Assembly (NCBI GenBank): GCA_001801815.1
Contig: MGXU01000010.1
Coordinates: 397,167 to 461,166, forward strand
Length of the DNA: 64,000 bases
Direction: 5' to 3'
From: Gammaproteobacteria bacterium RIFCSPHIGHO2_12_FULL_36_30
GTDB lineage: Bacteria; Pseudomonadota; Gammaproteobacteria; Coxiellales; Coxiellaceae
Position 1 is the first letter of the stretch; each line of letters begins with the position of its first letter. Below are positions 17,127 through 26,294 of this stretch, in pieces. The notes below the pieces were generated by a model. The model saw nothing but the letters and a program-made list of their open reading frames with translations, ran no database searches and was not told the origin of the DNA. The translations under genes were made by a program, and so were the position numbers.

Positions 17127-19213
17127 TATATTAACCCTTTTGGTAATTTGGAAAGCACGGCTTCCGGTGTTCCCATCATAATTTGTCTACCTTCTTGCAA
17201 TGCAATCACAATATCAGCCATTTGAATATGCGCAACTTCATGACTGATTAATACAATTGTTTTCTTGCCTTTTATTTTCTTTAAAAAATCCATCATCACA
17301 GCAGAACTTTCTGCATCCAACGCTGCGGATGGTTCATCCAAAATAAGTATAGATGCATTACGCAAATATGCGCGCGCTAAACTCATTTTTTGACAAAAAC
17401 TACCGCCTAATTTTTTGTCGCCGTAATCTTTAATTCGAGTATCAAGACCATCCGGCATTTTTTCAATATCTTTCATCAAATTTGCAGCGGTTGCAGCTTC
17501 AATTAATCGCTCTTTTGAAGCAACAGGATCTGCTAATTTTAAATTTTGCGCAATCGTGCCGTAAAATAATTCTACTTTTTGCGGGACATATGCAATATGC
17601 GTGCGCAACATTGTTACATCATATTGTTTAATATTGCGGCCATCAATATAAATACGACCAGATTGCGGCGTATACATTGCTAACATTAAGCCTGCAATCG
17701 TACTTTTTCCTGCCGAACTTGGTCCAATTAACGCAAGCATTTGTCCTGGCTTGATTGAAAAATTAATATCAGTTAGTGCTGAAGTATCACTGCCAGGATA
17801 ACGAAAAGTAACTTGCGAAAAACTAATGGCGCCGACTAATTGATTAGGCATTATTTTCTGATCTATTTCTGCTTTTTGTTCTGGCGCAACACGCATCAAC
17901 TCATTAATTTGTGAGACGCTTCGTTTTAATTGCATAAATTTAGGCAACATCATACAAATAGTTTTGATTGGAGTTAACAAACGCCAAATAATAAACATCA
18001 CACCGATAAGCGCGCCGATCTGAATCGTATCATCCATCACCATCACGGCACCGACAATCAATGTTGCTAATCCAGACAAAATCATCAACGCATCAAAAAT
18101 TGCATCGCTTGCATTATTTAATAATAATAATTTGTGACTTGCTAATGTTGTCGCGCTGTTCATTTCGCGAAATCGTTCCAACCATTTTTGTTGTAATCCA
18201 CCGTATTGAATTGAACGCATGCCCCACAATGATTCCACTAAAAAATCTTGTTGTTGTGATTGCAACATTCCACTTTGCCTAATATTTTTTTGAGAAATCC
18301 ACCACACAATAAAAGCAACGGCAATTGAAACTATCACAGCAATAAGTGGAATAAATGCTAAAACACCACCAACAATCCAAACAAAAATAATATAAATAAC
18401 TAAAAAAGGTAATTCAATAAAGGTGCCAAATAAAGGGCTGCTAAAAAAATCACGCACACTATTAAAATCATTTAAACGTGCAACTTGAATTCCAACTGGC
18501 GCCGATTCTGTATAAATAGGCGGTAAACGCAGCAATTGTTTGAAAATCATGCTGCCAATGTAACGTTGCACAAATGTGCCGACATAAGCTAATAACCTAA
18601 ATCGAATAGACATCACAACCACTAATGCAGCAGTCGCCAGCAATACACCAACAGAAAACATAAACATCATGGCGTAAGAATCAGCCATCACTACTTTATC
18701 GTATACAGCAATAATAAAAATAGGCGATGCCATTAATAATAATGCTTGCAAGAAAGTTAAAAAACTAATGTAGTACAATAATTTTTTTTGTGGTGCTAAT
18801 GCATTTTTAAACCAATGCAATGTGTCGTGTCGTGAATCAGCATCATCTGATTTTTTAAAAACAACAATCGAGCCATCAATATCTTTTTCGCGCAGAATGA
18901 TTTGTTTATCAAGTTGACTATCATAAACTGCAACACCATCACCAACTGCTTCGCCTAAAACTTTAGGCGCACTACCATCTGCAGGTAAAAATAAACAAGG
19001 GAATAATCGCGTGTCCAAATGATATAAATGAACATTAACAATTTCGCTTTTATATCCGAGATTTTGCATCGCCCAGCGAAATTCTTCTAGCGTTAACATC
19101 GAAGTAAAATGCGGCAAACTTTCTGTAATATCACGCTCACTGCCACTCCATTTTAACCATTTCAAAAGTGGCTTCAAACAACGATGTAATGAAGTGTCAT
19201 TATTGTTTGGCAT
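17126..19213 (-). CDS. Type I secretion ABC transporter, subunit 1
   Basis: 695 residues. Residues 1-130 are a C39-like domain without the catalytic cysteine, as in RTX/LapB-type exporters, where it binds the substrate rather than cutting it. Six membrane helices follow (~155-430), then the nucleotide-binding domain: Walker A GPSSAGKS near 498, Walker B ILILDEP near 625 with its catalytic Glu, and the H-loop ISHE. The signature is GGSFCQKMS rather than LSGGQ. Overlaps the second ABC gene by 14 bases, so they are coupled. Confidence 0.88.
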   Translation of the reverse strand: MPNNNDTSLHRCLKPLLKWLKWSGSERDITESLPHFTSMLTLEEFRWAMQNLGYKSEIVNVHLYHLDTRLFPCLFLPADGSAPKVLGEAVGDGVAVYDSQLDKQIILREKDIDGSIVVFKKSDDADSRHDTLHWFKNALAPQKKLLYYISFLTFLQALLLMASPIFIIAVYDKVVMADSYAMMFMFSVGVLLATAALVVVMSIRFRLLAYVGTFVQRYIGSMIFKQLLRLPPIYTESAPVGIQVARLNDFNSVRDFFSSPLFGTFIELPFLVIYIIFVWIVGGVLAFIPLIAVIVSIAVAFIVWWISQKNIRQSGMLQSQQQDFLVESLWGMRSIQYGGLQQKWLERFREMNSATTLASHKLLLLNNASDAIFDALMILSGLATLIVGAVMVMDDTIQIGALIGVMFIIWRLLTPIKTICMMLPKFMQLKRSVSQINELMRVAPEQKAEIDQKIMPNQLVGAISFSQVTFRYPGSDTSALTDINFSIKPGQMLALIGPSSAGKSTIAGLMLAMYTPQSGRIYIDGRNIKQYDVTMLRTHIAYVPQKVELFYGTIAQNLKLADPVASKERLIEAATAANLMKDIEKMPDGLDTRIKDYGDKKLGGSFCQKMSLARAYLRNASILILDEPSAALDAESSAVMMDFLKKIKGKKTIVLISHEVAHIQMADIVIALQEGRQIMMGTPEAVLSKLPKGLI

Positions 19214-21020
19214 TTTCTACTCGCACTAATTGACTATTTTCAATTGCATATACAATTTCTGCATGTGCAATTGTAGAGGGACGATGCGAAACAATAATTA
19301 CAGTGGCATGTCCTTTGAATGACATAAGCAACGCCATTAATCGCTCGTCGCTTTGCGCATCCAAATTCATATTCGCTTCATCAAATAAAATAATTTTTGG
19401 TCGATGTGCTAATGCACGCACAATAATCATGCGCACAACAATACCACGCGGCAAACTATCCACAGCACGATCACCAACCATCGTGTCATATCCATTCGGT
19501 AATTTTGAAATTACTTGTCCCAAACCTAATAATTCAGCAAGACGTCTTGCAGCTGGAATTTGTTTTTCATCAAACGCTGATAAATTATCCATGATTGTTC
19601 CACGAAATAATTTTCCTTGTTGACTTAAATACGCAATCTGTTGGCGTAATTCATGTGTGCGATTTTTAGTTACATCAACACCGTCAATTAAATAATATCC
19701 GCTCGTTGGTGTGTATATCGTTGCTAAAATACTGAGTAAAGTTGTTTTGCCGCTTTGACCATGTCCTGTCACGCCAATAATTGCACCAGCAGGTATAGTT
19801 AAATTCACATCATGAAAAATCCAAGGCGAATCATCTTCGTAACGAAAACTCATGTTTTTAAATGTAATCTCACCTTTCAATTGTCCTAAATCTGAAAATG
19901 TAGATTTTTCTTCAACTGGCATTTGCAACACTGCATCTAATTGTTGTCGCACAACATTCACCATTTTCCAGCGGTTAAATGCAGATAATGCGCGCGTCAT
20001 CGGTTGCATAATACGCGACACCAACAATGTGCATGCCGCCAAACCACCAATCGCCATTTTTCCTTTTATCACATAAATACCGCCAAAAATTACAATTAAA
20101 ATAACAACGATTTGACTCGCAAACATTTTCAAAGTATTTAAATCACCTGCTTCAACACTCGCAGCGTAATTCACTTCTGATCCTGTTTTTTGTAAACGCT
20201 CGTAGCGACGAATCATTAATGATTCCATTCCTAATGATTTCACAGTGTGAATATTACTTAACACGTCGATGACAAAATTGCTTTCACGTGATTCATGTGT
20301 AATTTTTTCATTCAATGTATGTTCCCAATAAGCAATAAATCGAAACGACGCATAAGATAAAGCGCCCAAAACAATAAGCGGAACTAAAAATAACCAACCG
20401 CCCAAATAAGCAATTAATGCGAGAAAAATAATGACGAAAGGAATATCAAAAACAGAAGATAATAATTGATTATTATAAAAACCTTTTAATTGATCGAGAA
20501 TACCAAGCTGCTTTAATCGCGTGCCTGCACCTTCTGCTTCATACACAGGTAGCGGCGCATTCATTAATTTTGTAAAGGCAGTTTTACTTAATTCATATTC
20601 ATAGCGTGTGTCACTCCACAAATTAACATACGAACGTGAAATGCGCATGATAAGCTCGAGCACCAATGCAACAATTACGCAAACAGATAAAAAGAATAAA
20701 GTTTCGAAAGAATGATTTGGAATCACGCGATCATACACTTGCATTAACATCATCGGAAAAATAATAGCTAATAGATTAATGCAAATAGTTGCAACTAAAG
20801 TCGGTACATAACTTCCGGTTTGTGATGCATCTGATAATTGTTTTACCCAGGCTAAATTATAAAACCAAGATGTAAATTGTTTTTTGGAGTGAGATAATTC
20901 TGAACTGACAGCGTTCAAAGCTTGACGAGTATTTTTCTCAATGTCTTGGCGATCGGAAACAGGTAGATTTTTTGTGAAAAATCGCTTAATTTCACCAATC
21001 CATCGCTTAAACATAGACAC
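19200..21020 (-). CDS. Type I secretion ABC transporter, subunit 2 (degenerate NTPase)
   Basis: 606 residues, six membrane helices (~75-340) and a nucleotide-binding domain. Walker A GHGQSGKT near 418 is intact, and IILFDEANMNLD near 543 keeps the Glu. The signature motif is lost (SLPRGIVVRM in place of LSGGQ). It lacks the C39-like domain of its partner. Adjacent ABC genes with unequal motifs suggest a heterodimeric exporter with one weak ATP site. First gene of the operon (subunit 2, subunit 1, adaptor). Confidence 0.85.
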   Translation of the reverse strand: MSMFKRWIGEIKRFFTKNLPVSDRQDIEKNTRQALNAVSSELSHSKKQFTSWFYNLAWVKQLSDASQTGSYVPTLVATICINLLAIIFPMMLMQVYDRVIPNHSFETLFFLSVCVIVALVLELIMRISRSYVNLWSDTRYEYELSKTAFTKLMNAPLPVYEAEGAGTRLKQLGILDQLKGFYNNQLLSSVFDIPFVIIFLALIAYLGGWLFLVPLIVLGALSYASFRFIAYWEHTLNEKITHESRESNFVIDVLSNIHTVKSLGMESLMIRRYERLQKTGSEVNYAASVEAGDLNTLKMFASQIVVILIVIFGGIYVIKGKMAIGGLAACTLLVSRIMQPMTRALSAFNRWKMVNVVRQQLDAVLQMPVEEKSTFSDLGQLKGEITFKNMSFRYEDDSPWIFHDVNLTIPAGAIIGVTGHGQSGKTTLLSILATIYTPTSGYYLIDGVDVTKNRTHELRQQIAYLSQQGKLFRGTIMDNLSAFDEKQIPAARRLAELLGLGQVISKLPNGYDTMVGDRAVDSLPRGIVVRMIIVRALAHRPKIILFDEANMNLDAQSDERLMALLMSFKGHATVIIVSHRPSTIAHAEIVYAIENSQLVRVENAKQ

Positions 21021-21076
21021 ACTACTCCCTAGTATCCAGAATATCTTTTTTTAGCAAGAAATTAAAGGGTTGTACG

Positions 21077-22180
21077 CTAACGAGGTGAACGAACACCGCC
21101 GAAAAGCATGCCTTTCGACATGAGAATTTGCCATAGCTGGAGACTGCGAGCACGAAAAGCACCCGCACAAGATAGTAAATAATATTCCCACATACGCTTA
21201 AAGATAATGGGGTATTGATTTTTTAACCGGTCCCAATGTGCAATAAAATTTTTATGCCACGCCATCAATGTATTGTCATAATCAGCACCAAAATTATGCC
21301 AATCTTCCATAATAAATTTTTTCTCAATTGCATCCGCTATTTCGCACATCGATGGAATATGACCATTAGGAAAAATATATTTTGTAATCCAAGGATCCGC
21401 TCCAGAAAGTGTTATTGCATTGCCAATCGTATGCAACAAAAACAATCCATTGTCTTTTAAACAACGATACACAACTTGCATATACGCGTTATAATTTTTT
21501 TTACCAACATGCTCAAACATACCCAGCGACACAATACGATCAAATGGTTCGTTCACATCACGATAATCCTGTAATCTCAATTCAATCGGCAATCCTTGAC
21601 ATAATGATTGACCCAATTTAATTTGCTCTGCTGAAACACTGATACCTACAACATTAACACCGTAATTTTCCGCGGCAAACTTTGCAAAAGAGCCCCACCC
21701 GCAACCAATATCTAACACACGCATTCCCGGTTTTAATTGAAGTTTTTCGCAAGTTAATTTTAATTTTGCTTCTTGCGCATCATCTAAATTTTTTGCATCG
21801 CGCCAATATCCACATGTATAAACCATCCGTTTATCAAGCATTGCTTGAAATAAATCATTTCCTAAATCATAGTGTTTTTCAGCAATTTGAAACGCGCGTC
21901 TTTTTGATTGAAGATTAATAATATTTTGCTTTAAAAATTCAAAATAGAATTTTAAATTAAATTTTATTTTTTCGTCTAGTTTTGCAGAAATGAGATGATA
22001 AAAAAATTGATCGAGGGATTCCGCATCCCAAAAATTTCTCATGTAACTTTCGCCTAACGTAAGCGAACCGCCCGATAATAATTCTTTCAAAAATTGTGGG
22101 TTGTTGATCTGCATGTCCCAAGAGCGCGAACCATTGATTCGAATATCAGCCTGCGCAAACAACGCTTCTAATGTGCGCAT
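21077..22180 (-). CDS. cfa: Cyclopropane-fatty-acyl-phospholipid synthase
   Basis: Adds a methylene bridge from S-adenosylmethionine to unsaturated acyl chains of membrane lipids, stabilising the membrane under acid or stationary-phase stress. 367 residues: an N-terminal lipid-binding domain (SRSWDMQINNPQFLKELLSG), then QIAEKHYDLGNDLF near 100, the SAM loop VLDIGCGWGSFAKFAAENYG near 160, and LGMFEHVGKKNY near 225. Usual length is about 380. Ends 56 bases before the type I secretion operon. Confidence 0.94.
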   Translation of the reverse strand: MRTLEALFAQADIRINGSRSWDMQINNPQFLKELLSGGSLTLGESYMRNFWDAESLDQFFYHLISAKLDEKIKFNLKFYFEFLKQNIINLQSKRRAFQIAEKHYDLGNDLFQAMLDKRMVYTCGYWRDAKNLDDAQEAKLKLTCEKLQLKPGMRVLDIGCGWGSFAKFAAENYGVNVVGISVSAEQIKLGQSLCQGLPIELRLQDYRDVNEPFDRIVSLGMFEHVGKKNYNAYMQVVYRCLKDNGLFLLHTIGNAITLSGADPWITKYIFPNGHIPSMCEIADAIEKKFIMEDWHNFGADYDNTLMAWHKNFIAHWDRLKNQYPIIFKRMWEYYLLSCAGAFRARSLQLWQILMSKGMLFGGVRSPR

Positions 22181-22216
22181 CTCTTTTCTCCTAAAAGAAC
22201 AGCGGCAATTAGACTA

Positions 22217-22762
22217 TCACAACATACCTAACTCTAGTTTTGCAACATCGCTCATCTTACTTTGATCCCATGGCGGGTCAAAAACGATTTCAATTTCAGC
22301 TGATTTTACGCCTGGAATCGCTAGAATTTTTTGTTTTGCATCAGATGCAATCACTGGGCCCATTCCACAACCTGGCGCGGTTAAAGTCATTTCAATTTTG
22401 ACATGATATCCCGTATTATCTTTCAAATCAGGCACAACTTCGCATTTATAAACCAAGCCTAAATCAACAATATTGACGGGAATTTCAGGATCATAAACTG
22501 ATTTAAGTTGTAGCCAAATTTTATCTTCAATGGATGCGGTTGCGGGTAAAACTTCGAGTGGATTATTCGGTTTTTTTCCAAGCGCATCAGCATCTTTTCC
22601 GTCAATACGCGCTAAATTTCCGTACACAGAAACTGTGTAACTATTTCCTAGCGATTGCGTAATCGTCACTTCCGTATCTTTGTGCAACATAATACGCGCG
22701 CCTGACGGCACCAATAATGCAGTGCATTCTCTGTTTAAAATAATAATTTCTTTTTCTGACAT
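22217..22762 (-). CDS. sufT: Iron-sulfur maturation protein SufT
   Basis: MIP18/DUF59-family protein that helps maturation of Fe-S proteins. The longer frame reaches 22816, but the ATG at 22762 is preferred because it follows the sufA stop by one base and starts MSEKEIIILNREC. About 181 residues: an N-terminal SufT-specific half, then the MIP18 domain from about residue 90 (YDPEIPVNIVDLGLVYKCEV; TAPGCGMGPVIASDAKQKI with the reactive Cys; FDPPWDQSKMSD). Last gene of the suf operon. Confidence 0.92.
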   Translation of the reverse strand: MSEKEIIILNRECTALLVPSGARIMLHKDTEVTITQSLGNSYTVSVYGNLARIDGKDADALGKKPNNPLEVLPATASIEDKIWLQLKSVYDPEIPVNIVDLGLVYKCEVVPDLKDNTGYHVKIEMTLTAPGCGMGPVIASDAKQKILAIPGVKSAEIEIVFDPPWDQSKMSDVAKLELGML

Positions 22763-22763
22763 A

Positions 22764-23096
22764 TCACTTAACTCTGATCTGGAAACTTTCACCACATCCA
22801 CAAACACCTTCCGCATTCGGATTATTAAAAACCAATTGCGATGATCCTAAACCTTTTTTCACATAATCAATTTGCGTGCCTTTAATTAATTCCATTGCGT
22901 TACGATCAATATAAATTAATAAATCAGATTCACGAACTTCAATATCAGTTTCTTTTTTTTCTAAAATAATTTCAGGAACATACATATAACCGGAACAACC
23001 TGTTTTTTTTATTGATAAATGAAATGCAGCGTTTCTTGGCTTATTTTCTAGCATTTTTTTTATATGTAATTTTGCTTCCGCAGTTAAGGTGATCAT
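22764..23096 (-). CDS. sufA: Fe-S cluster assembly A-type carrier
   Basis: A-type carrier that hands clusters from the SufBCD scaffold to target enzymes. 110 residues. The three cluster cysteines are in GCSGYMY near residue 34 and in EGVCGCGESF near the C-terminus, as in the HesB/IscA family. 34 bases downstream of repeat A2, which separates it from sufU. Confidence 0.93.
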   Translation of the reverse strand: MITLTAEAKLHIKKMLENKPRNAAFHLSIKKTGCSGYMYVPEIILEKKETDIEVRESDLLIYIDRNAMELIKGTQIDYVKKGLGSSQLVFNNPNAEGVCGCGESFQIRVK

Positions 23097-23130
23097 ATTA
23101 TTCTCTATTGACTTAATATATAAATTAAAA

Positions 23131-23210
23131 ATTTGTCGATGTAAATTGGTTTACTGCAAAACGCCCTTGTTACGCTACGCTTCACGCAGGCTTCTGTGAC
23201 ATTTGCTCCT
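23131..23210 (-). repeat. Family A intercistronic repeat, copy A2 (sufU/sufA)
   Basis: Minus-sense reads CAGAAGCC-TGCGTG, a short imperfect variable segment, then CAAGGGCGTTTTGCAGT and CCAATTTAC. The last codons and TGA stop of sufU lie inside it. It lies between co-directional sufU and sufA and keeps the same orientation as the other four copies. Confidence 0.75.
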
Positions 23211-23628
23211 CATCTATCGCTTCCATCATCGTATGCCACGCCAACGTTGCACATTTTACACGTGCAGGATATTCACAAACACCTTTTAACACAGCACATT
23301 TTCCTAAATTTTTTTCTTGTGATGCATCACCTTTGGTAACTAACAAATGAAACGCATCAAATATTTTTTTTGCTTCATCAATTGTTTTGCCAATAATCGT
23401 TTCTGTCATCAGCGAAGATGATGCAACTGAAATTGCGCAACCACTTCCTAAAAAACTTGCATCAACAATTTTATTATTATTAATCTTTAAAAATAATGTT
23501 AAACGATCACCGCATAACGGATTAAATCCTTCTTTCGATGCTGTCGCATCATCCATCATTTTAAAATGACGCGGATGACGACCGTGGTCGATAATTAATT
23601 CTTGGTATAATTCTCTAATGTCTGACAT
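23182..23628 (-). CDS. sufU: Fe-S cluster scaffold / sulfur acceptor SufU
   Basis: Takes sulfur from SufS. 148 residues from the ATG at 23628 (a TTG at 23637 is possible). The U-type fold has Cys in NPLCGDR near residue 40, GSGCAISVASSSLMTE near 65 and VKCATLAWHTM near 125, typical of zinc-containing SufU. The C-terminal codons (SQKPA plus stop) are encoded by repeat A2, so the native tail was probably overwritten. SufU with sufA is unusual in Gammaproteobacteria, where SufE is common. Confidence 0.92.
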   Translation of the reverse strand: MSDIRELYQELIIDHGRHPRHFKMMDDATASKEGFNPLCGDRLTLFLKINNNKIVDASFLGSGCAISVASSSLMTETIIGKTIDEAKKIFDAFHLLVTKGDASQEKNLGKCAVLKGVCEYPARVKCATLAWHTMMEAIDEEQMSQKPA

Positions 23629-23633
23629 ATGCC

Positions 23634-24827
23634 TCAAAAAATTTCCTGCACTTTTTGCAAACCATTTATTAATTTATCAACATCACTCAAATCATTATAA
23701 ATTCCAAACGAAACTCTTGTTAACGCAGGCACTTTTAAATAATCCATCAACGGCATTGCGCAATGATGTCCTGCGCGCACTGCAATATTCGATTGATCTA
23801 AAATCGTCGCAACATCATGCGGATGAATATCGCCAAGCATAAAAGAAATCACACCCGATTTATTTTTCGATGTTCCATAAATTTTTAAATCTTTTATTTT
23901 CTTTAATTTTTCTGTTGCGTAATGCAATAATTTATTTTCATGTTCTTGAATTTTTTCTAACCCAATTTTATTCACATAATCAATCGCAGCGCCAAAACCA
24001 ATCACGCCAGCAATATTCGGCGTGCCCGCTTCAAATTTTGCAGGCAAAATATTAAACTCTGTTTTTTCAAATGTCACGCTGCGAATCATATTGCCGCCTG
24101 TTTGATACGGCGGCATTTTCTCTAAATATTTTTCTTTTCCATATAAAATTCCAACGCCGCTCGGACCATACATTTTATGGGCTGAAAATGCATAAAAATC
24201 ACAATCTAAATCTTGCACATCAACTGAAATATGTCCAACCGCTTGCGCGCCATCCAATAAAACAGGAATATTTTTTGCATGTGCCATTTCAATTATTTTT
24301 TTAACAGGATTAATGGTTCCCAAAACATTGGAAACATGAATCACCGCAACTAATTTTGTTTTATCAGAAATTAAATTTTCATATGTTGTTAAATCTAATT
24401 CGCCAGCATTATTTAAAGAAATTATTTTTAATGTTGAGCCAACACGTTCACATAACTGTTGCCACGGTACAATATTTGAATGATGATCCATCACAGACAA
24501 AATAATTTCATCGCCTGATGTAATATTCATTAAACCAAAACTATGCGCAACCAAATTAATTGATTCAGTTGTGCCTTTTGTAAAAATAATTTCCTTTGCG
24601 CTTTTCGCATTTAAAAAATTCGCAGTTTTTTGTCGCACATTTTCAAATGCAGCAGTTGATTGTTCACTCAATTTATAAATACCACGATGCACATTCGCGT
24701 AATTTTTTTCATAACAAGCCATTTCCGCTTCAATCACACAACGTGGTTTTTGTGCAGTCGACGCAGTATCAAAAAATGCAAGGCCTGCATTGCTTTCAAA
24801 AATAGGAAAATCAGATTTATATGACAT
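23634..24827 (-). CDS. sufS: Cysteine desulfurase SufS
   Basis: Pyridoxal-phosphate enzyme that supplies sulfur for Fe-S clusters. 397 residues from the ATG at 24827, which has an AGG 9 bases upstream; the frame extends to 24839. The PLP lysine is in FSAHKMYGPSGVG near 225, the catalytic cysteine in RAGHHCAMPLMDY near 355, and the group II signature is present. Overlaps the end of sufD, so the two are coupled. SufU is the likely partner. Confidence 0.95.
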   Translation of the reverse strand: MSYKSDFPIFESNAGLAFFDTASTAQKPRCVIEAEMACYEKNYANVHRGIYKLSEQSTAAFENVRQKTANFLNAKSAKEIIFTKGTTESINLVAHSFGLMNITSGDEIILSVMDHHSNIVPWQQLCERVGSTLKIISLNNAGELDLTTYENLISDKTKLVAVIHVSNVLGTINPVKKIIEMAHAKNIPVLLDGAQAVGHISVDVQDLDCDFYAFSAHKMYGPSGVGILYGKEKYLEKMPPYQTGGNMIRSVTFEKTEFNILPAKFEAGTPNIAGVIGFGAAIDYVNKIGLEKIQEHENKLLHYATEKLKKIKDLKIYGTSKNKSGVISFMLGDIHPHDVATILDQSNIAVRAGHHCAMPLMDYLKVPALTRVSFGIYNDLSDVDKLINGLQKVQEIF

Positions 24828-25422
24828 GAATAACCTCATTAATAAATCCTTGCACTAATATTTCATGCGCAGTATTTTCAGAAATGCCGCGCGATCTTAA
24901 ATAAAACAACGCTTCATTATCCAAAAAACCTACCGTCGCGCCATGCGAACATTTCACATCATCTGCGTAAATTTCTAAAATAGGTTTTGTATTTATTTCC
25001 GCACTCTTCGACAACAATAAATTTTTATTAGACAACTGCGCATCTGTTTTTTGCGCATCTTTCGCAACAATAATTTTTCCTTCAAAATTTGCTTTTGCAA
25101 AATCATGCAAAACACCGCGCCAAATTTGTTTGCTATTACAATGCGGAACAAAATGATTAATCTCAGTTTTAATTTCAACCGATTGTTTATTCTTTATTTG
25201 ATACAAACCAAAAATATCAACACTTGCATTTTCATAATTAAAATTAATATTAATCGTAAATTTTTTATCAGTAATATTTTCTGGGATAGAAAAATAAATG
25301 GTGGATGACGAATTTTTTTCAGGTTCAATTAAAAAATTAATCATATTATCTTTTTCGCGCACGATAATATTGCTTGTGCCATCGCACAACATACTCGGCG
25401 CAACAACGCGCAAATTATTCAT
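24817..25422 (-). CDS. sufD: SufD, unusually short
   Basis: Scaffold partner of SufB. Only about 200 residues, against about 420 in E. coli. The C-terminal conserved block is present (DVKCSHGATVGFLDNEALFYLRSRG near 160-185). The N-terminal helical domain is absent, and the beta-helix core starts almost at once. Start at 25422 overlaps the end of sufC by a few bases. The upstream sequence is sufC, so the missing part was not lost to a frameshift within the window. Probably a reduced, still working SufD. Confidence 0.8.
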   Translation of the reverse strand: MNNLRVVAPSMLCDGTSNIIVREKDNMINFLIEPEKNSSSTIYFSIPENITDKKFTININFNYENASVDIFGLYQIKNKQSVEIKTEINHFVPHCNSKQIWRGVLHDFAKANFEGKIIVAKDAQKTDAQLSNKNLLLSKSAEINTKPILEIYADDVKCSHGATVGFLDNEALFYLRSRGISENTAHEILVQGFINEVIHVI

Positions 25423-26152
25423 GCTCTGCATAACCATTTTTTTCTATCTCGAGTGCTAATTTTTTATCGCCTGACTTAATTATTTTGCCGTGCATTAACA
25501 CATGCACAAAATCAGGCTCAACATAATTTAATAAACGTTGGTAATGTGTAATTAATAAAACGCCGTGATCTTTTCCGCGAAATAAATTAATGCCCTTCGC
25601 AACAGTTTGCAATGCATCTACATCTAAACCCGAATCCGTTTCATCGCAAATTGCTAATTTTGGCTGCAATAATAATAATTGTAAAACTTCATTTCGTTTT
25701 TTTTCACCGCCAGAAAATCCTGCGTTCACAGATCGTTTTAAAAATTTTTCATCCATACCAACTTCAGATAAATATTTTTTGATTAATTCCATAAATTCAA
25801 ATGCGTCTAATTCTGATTCACCGCGTGATTTTCGAATACTATTTAATGCTGTTTTTAAAAAATAAGAATTATTCACACCGGGAATTTCAACAGGATATTG
25901 CATCGCTAAAAAAATGCCGGCGATAGCACGCGCTTCAGGTGATAAATCTAATAAATTTTTTCCGCAAAATAATATTTCGCCTTGTGTCACAATATAATTA
26001 TCACGACCCGCTAAGACATTTGATAATGTTGTTTTTCCAGAACCGTTTGGCCCCATAATCGCATGCACTTCTCCAGCATTAATTTGCAAATTAATTCCAC
26101 GGAGAATTTCTGTGTTATTTATTGTTGCGTGTAAATTTTTAATTATTAGCAT
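25415..26152 (-). CDS. sufC: SufC ATPase
   Basis: ABC-type ATPase that powers cluster building on SufB and SufD. 245 residues: Walker A GPNGSGKT near residue 37, signature FSGGEKKRNEVLQ near 145, Walker B AICDETDSGLD near 167, and the characteristic SufC histidine loop LLITHYQR near 205. Overlaps sufD. Separated from sufB by repeat A3 (39 bases between A3 and its start). Confidence 0.97.
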   Translation of the reverse strand: MLIIKNLHATINNTEILRGINLQINAGEVHAIMGPNGSGKTTLSNVLAGRDNYIVTQGEILFCGKNLLDLSPEARAIAGIFLAMQYPVEIPGVNNSYFLKTALNSIRKSRGESELDAFEFMELIKKYLSEVGMDEKFLKRSVNAGFSGGEKKRNEVLQLLLLQPKLAICDETDSGLDVDALQTVAKGINLFRGKDHGVLLITHYQRLLNYVEPDFVHVLMHGKIIKSGDKKLALEIEKNGYAEHE

Positions 26153-26190
26153 CGCATAACCTACTATTAAAATTTAAATTTAAATTATAA

Positions 26191-26275
26191 ATTTGTCTCT
26201 GTTAATTGGTTCACTGCAAAACGCCCTTGTTCCACTTGCTGCGCAAGTTGCACGCGGGCTTCTGTGATATCGCTC
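26191..26275 (-). repeat. Family A intercistronic repeat, copy A3 (sufB/sufC)
   Basis: Minus-sense: CAGAAGCC-CGCGTG, perfect hairpin ACTTGC-GCA-GCAAGT, then GGAACAAGGGCGTTTTGCAG and CCAATTAAC. Hairpin stem differs from A1 and A5 but is still perfectly paired. Lies between co-directional sufB and sufC in the same relative orientation as the others. Confidence 0.8.
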
Positions 26276-26294
26276 CTACACATGCTTCCGCCTT

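Noticed and set aside
20281-20310. Possible parS-like TTTCACGTGA in the ABC transporter gene
   Set aside because: Only part of the 16-base palindrome is present and it lies inside coding sequence; not enough for a parS site.
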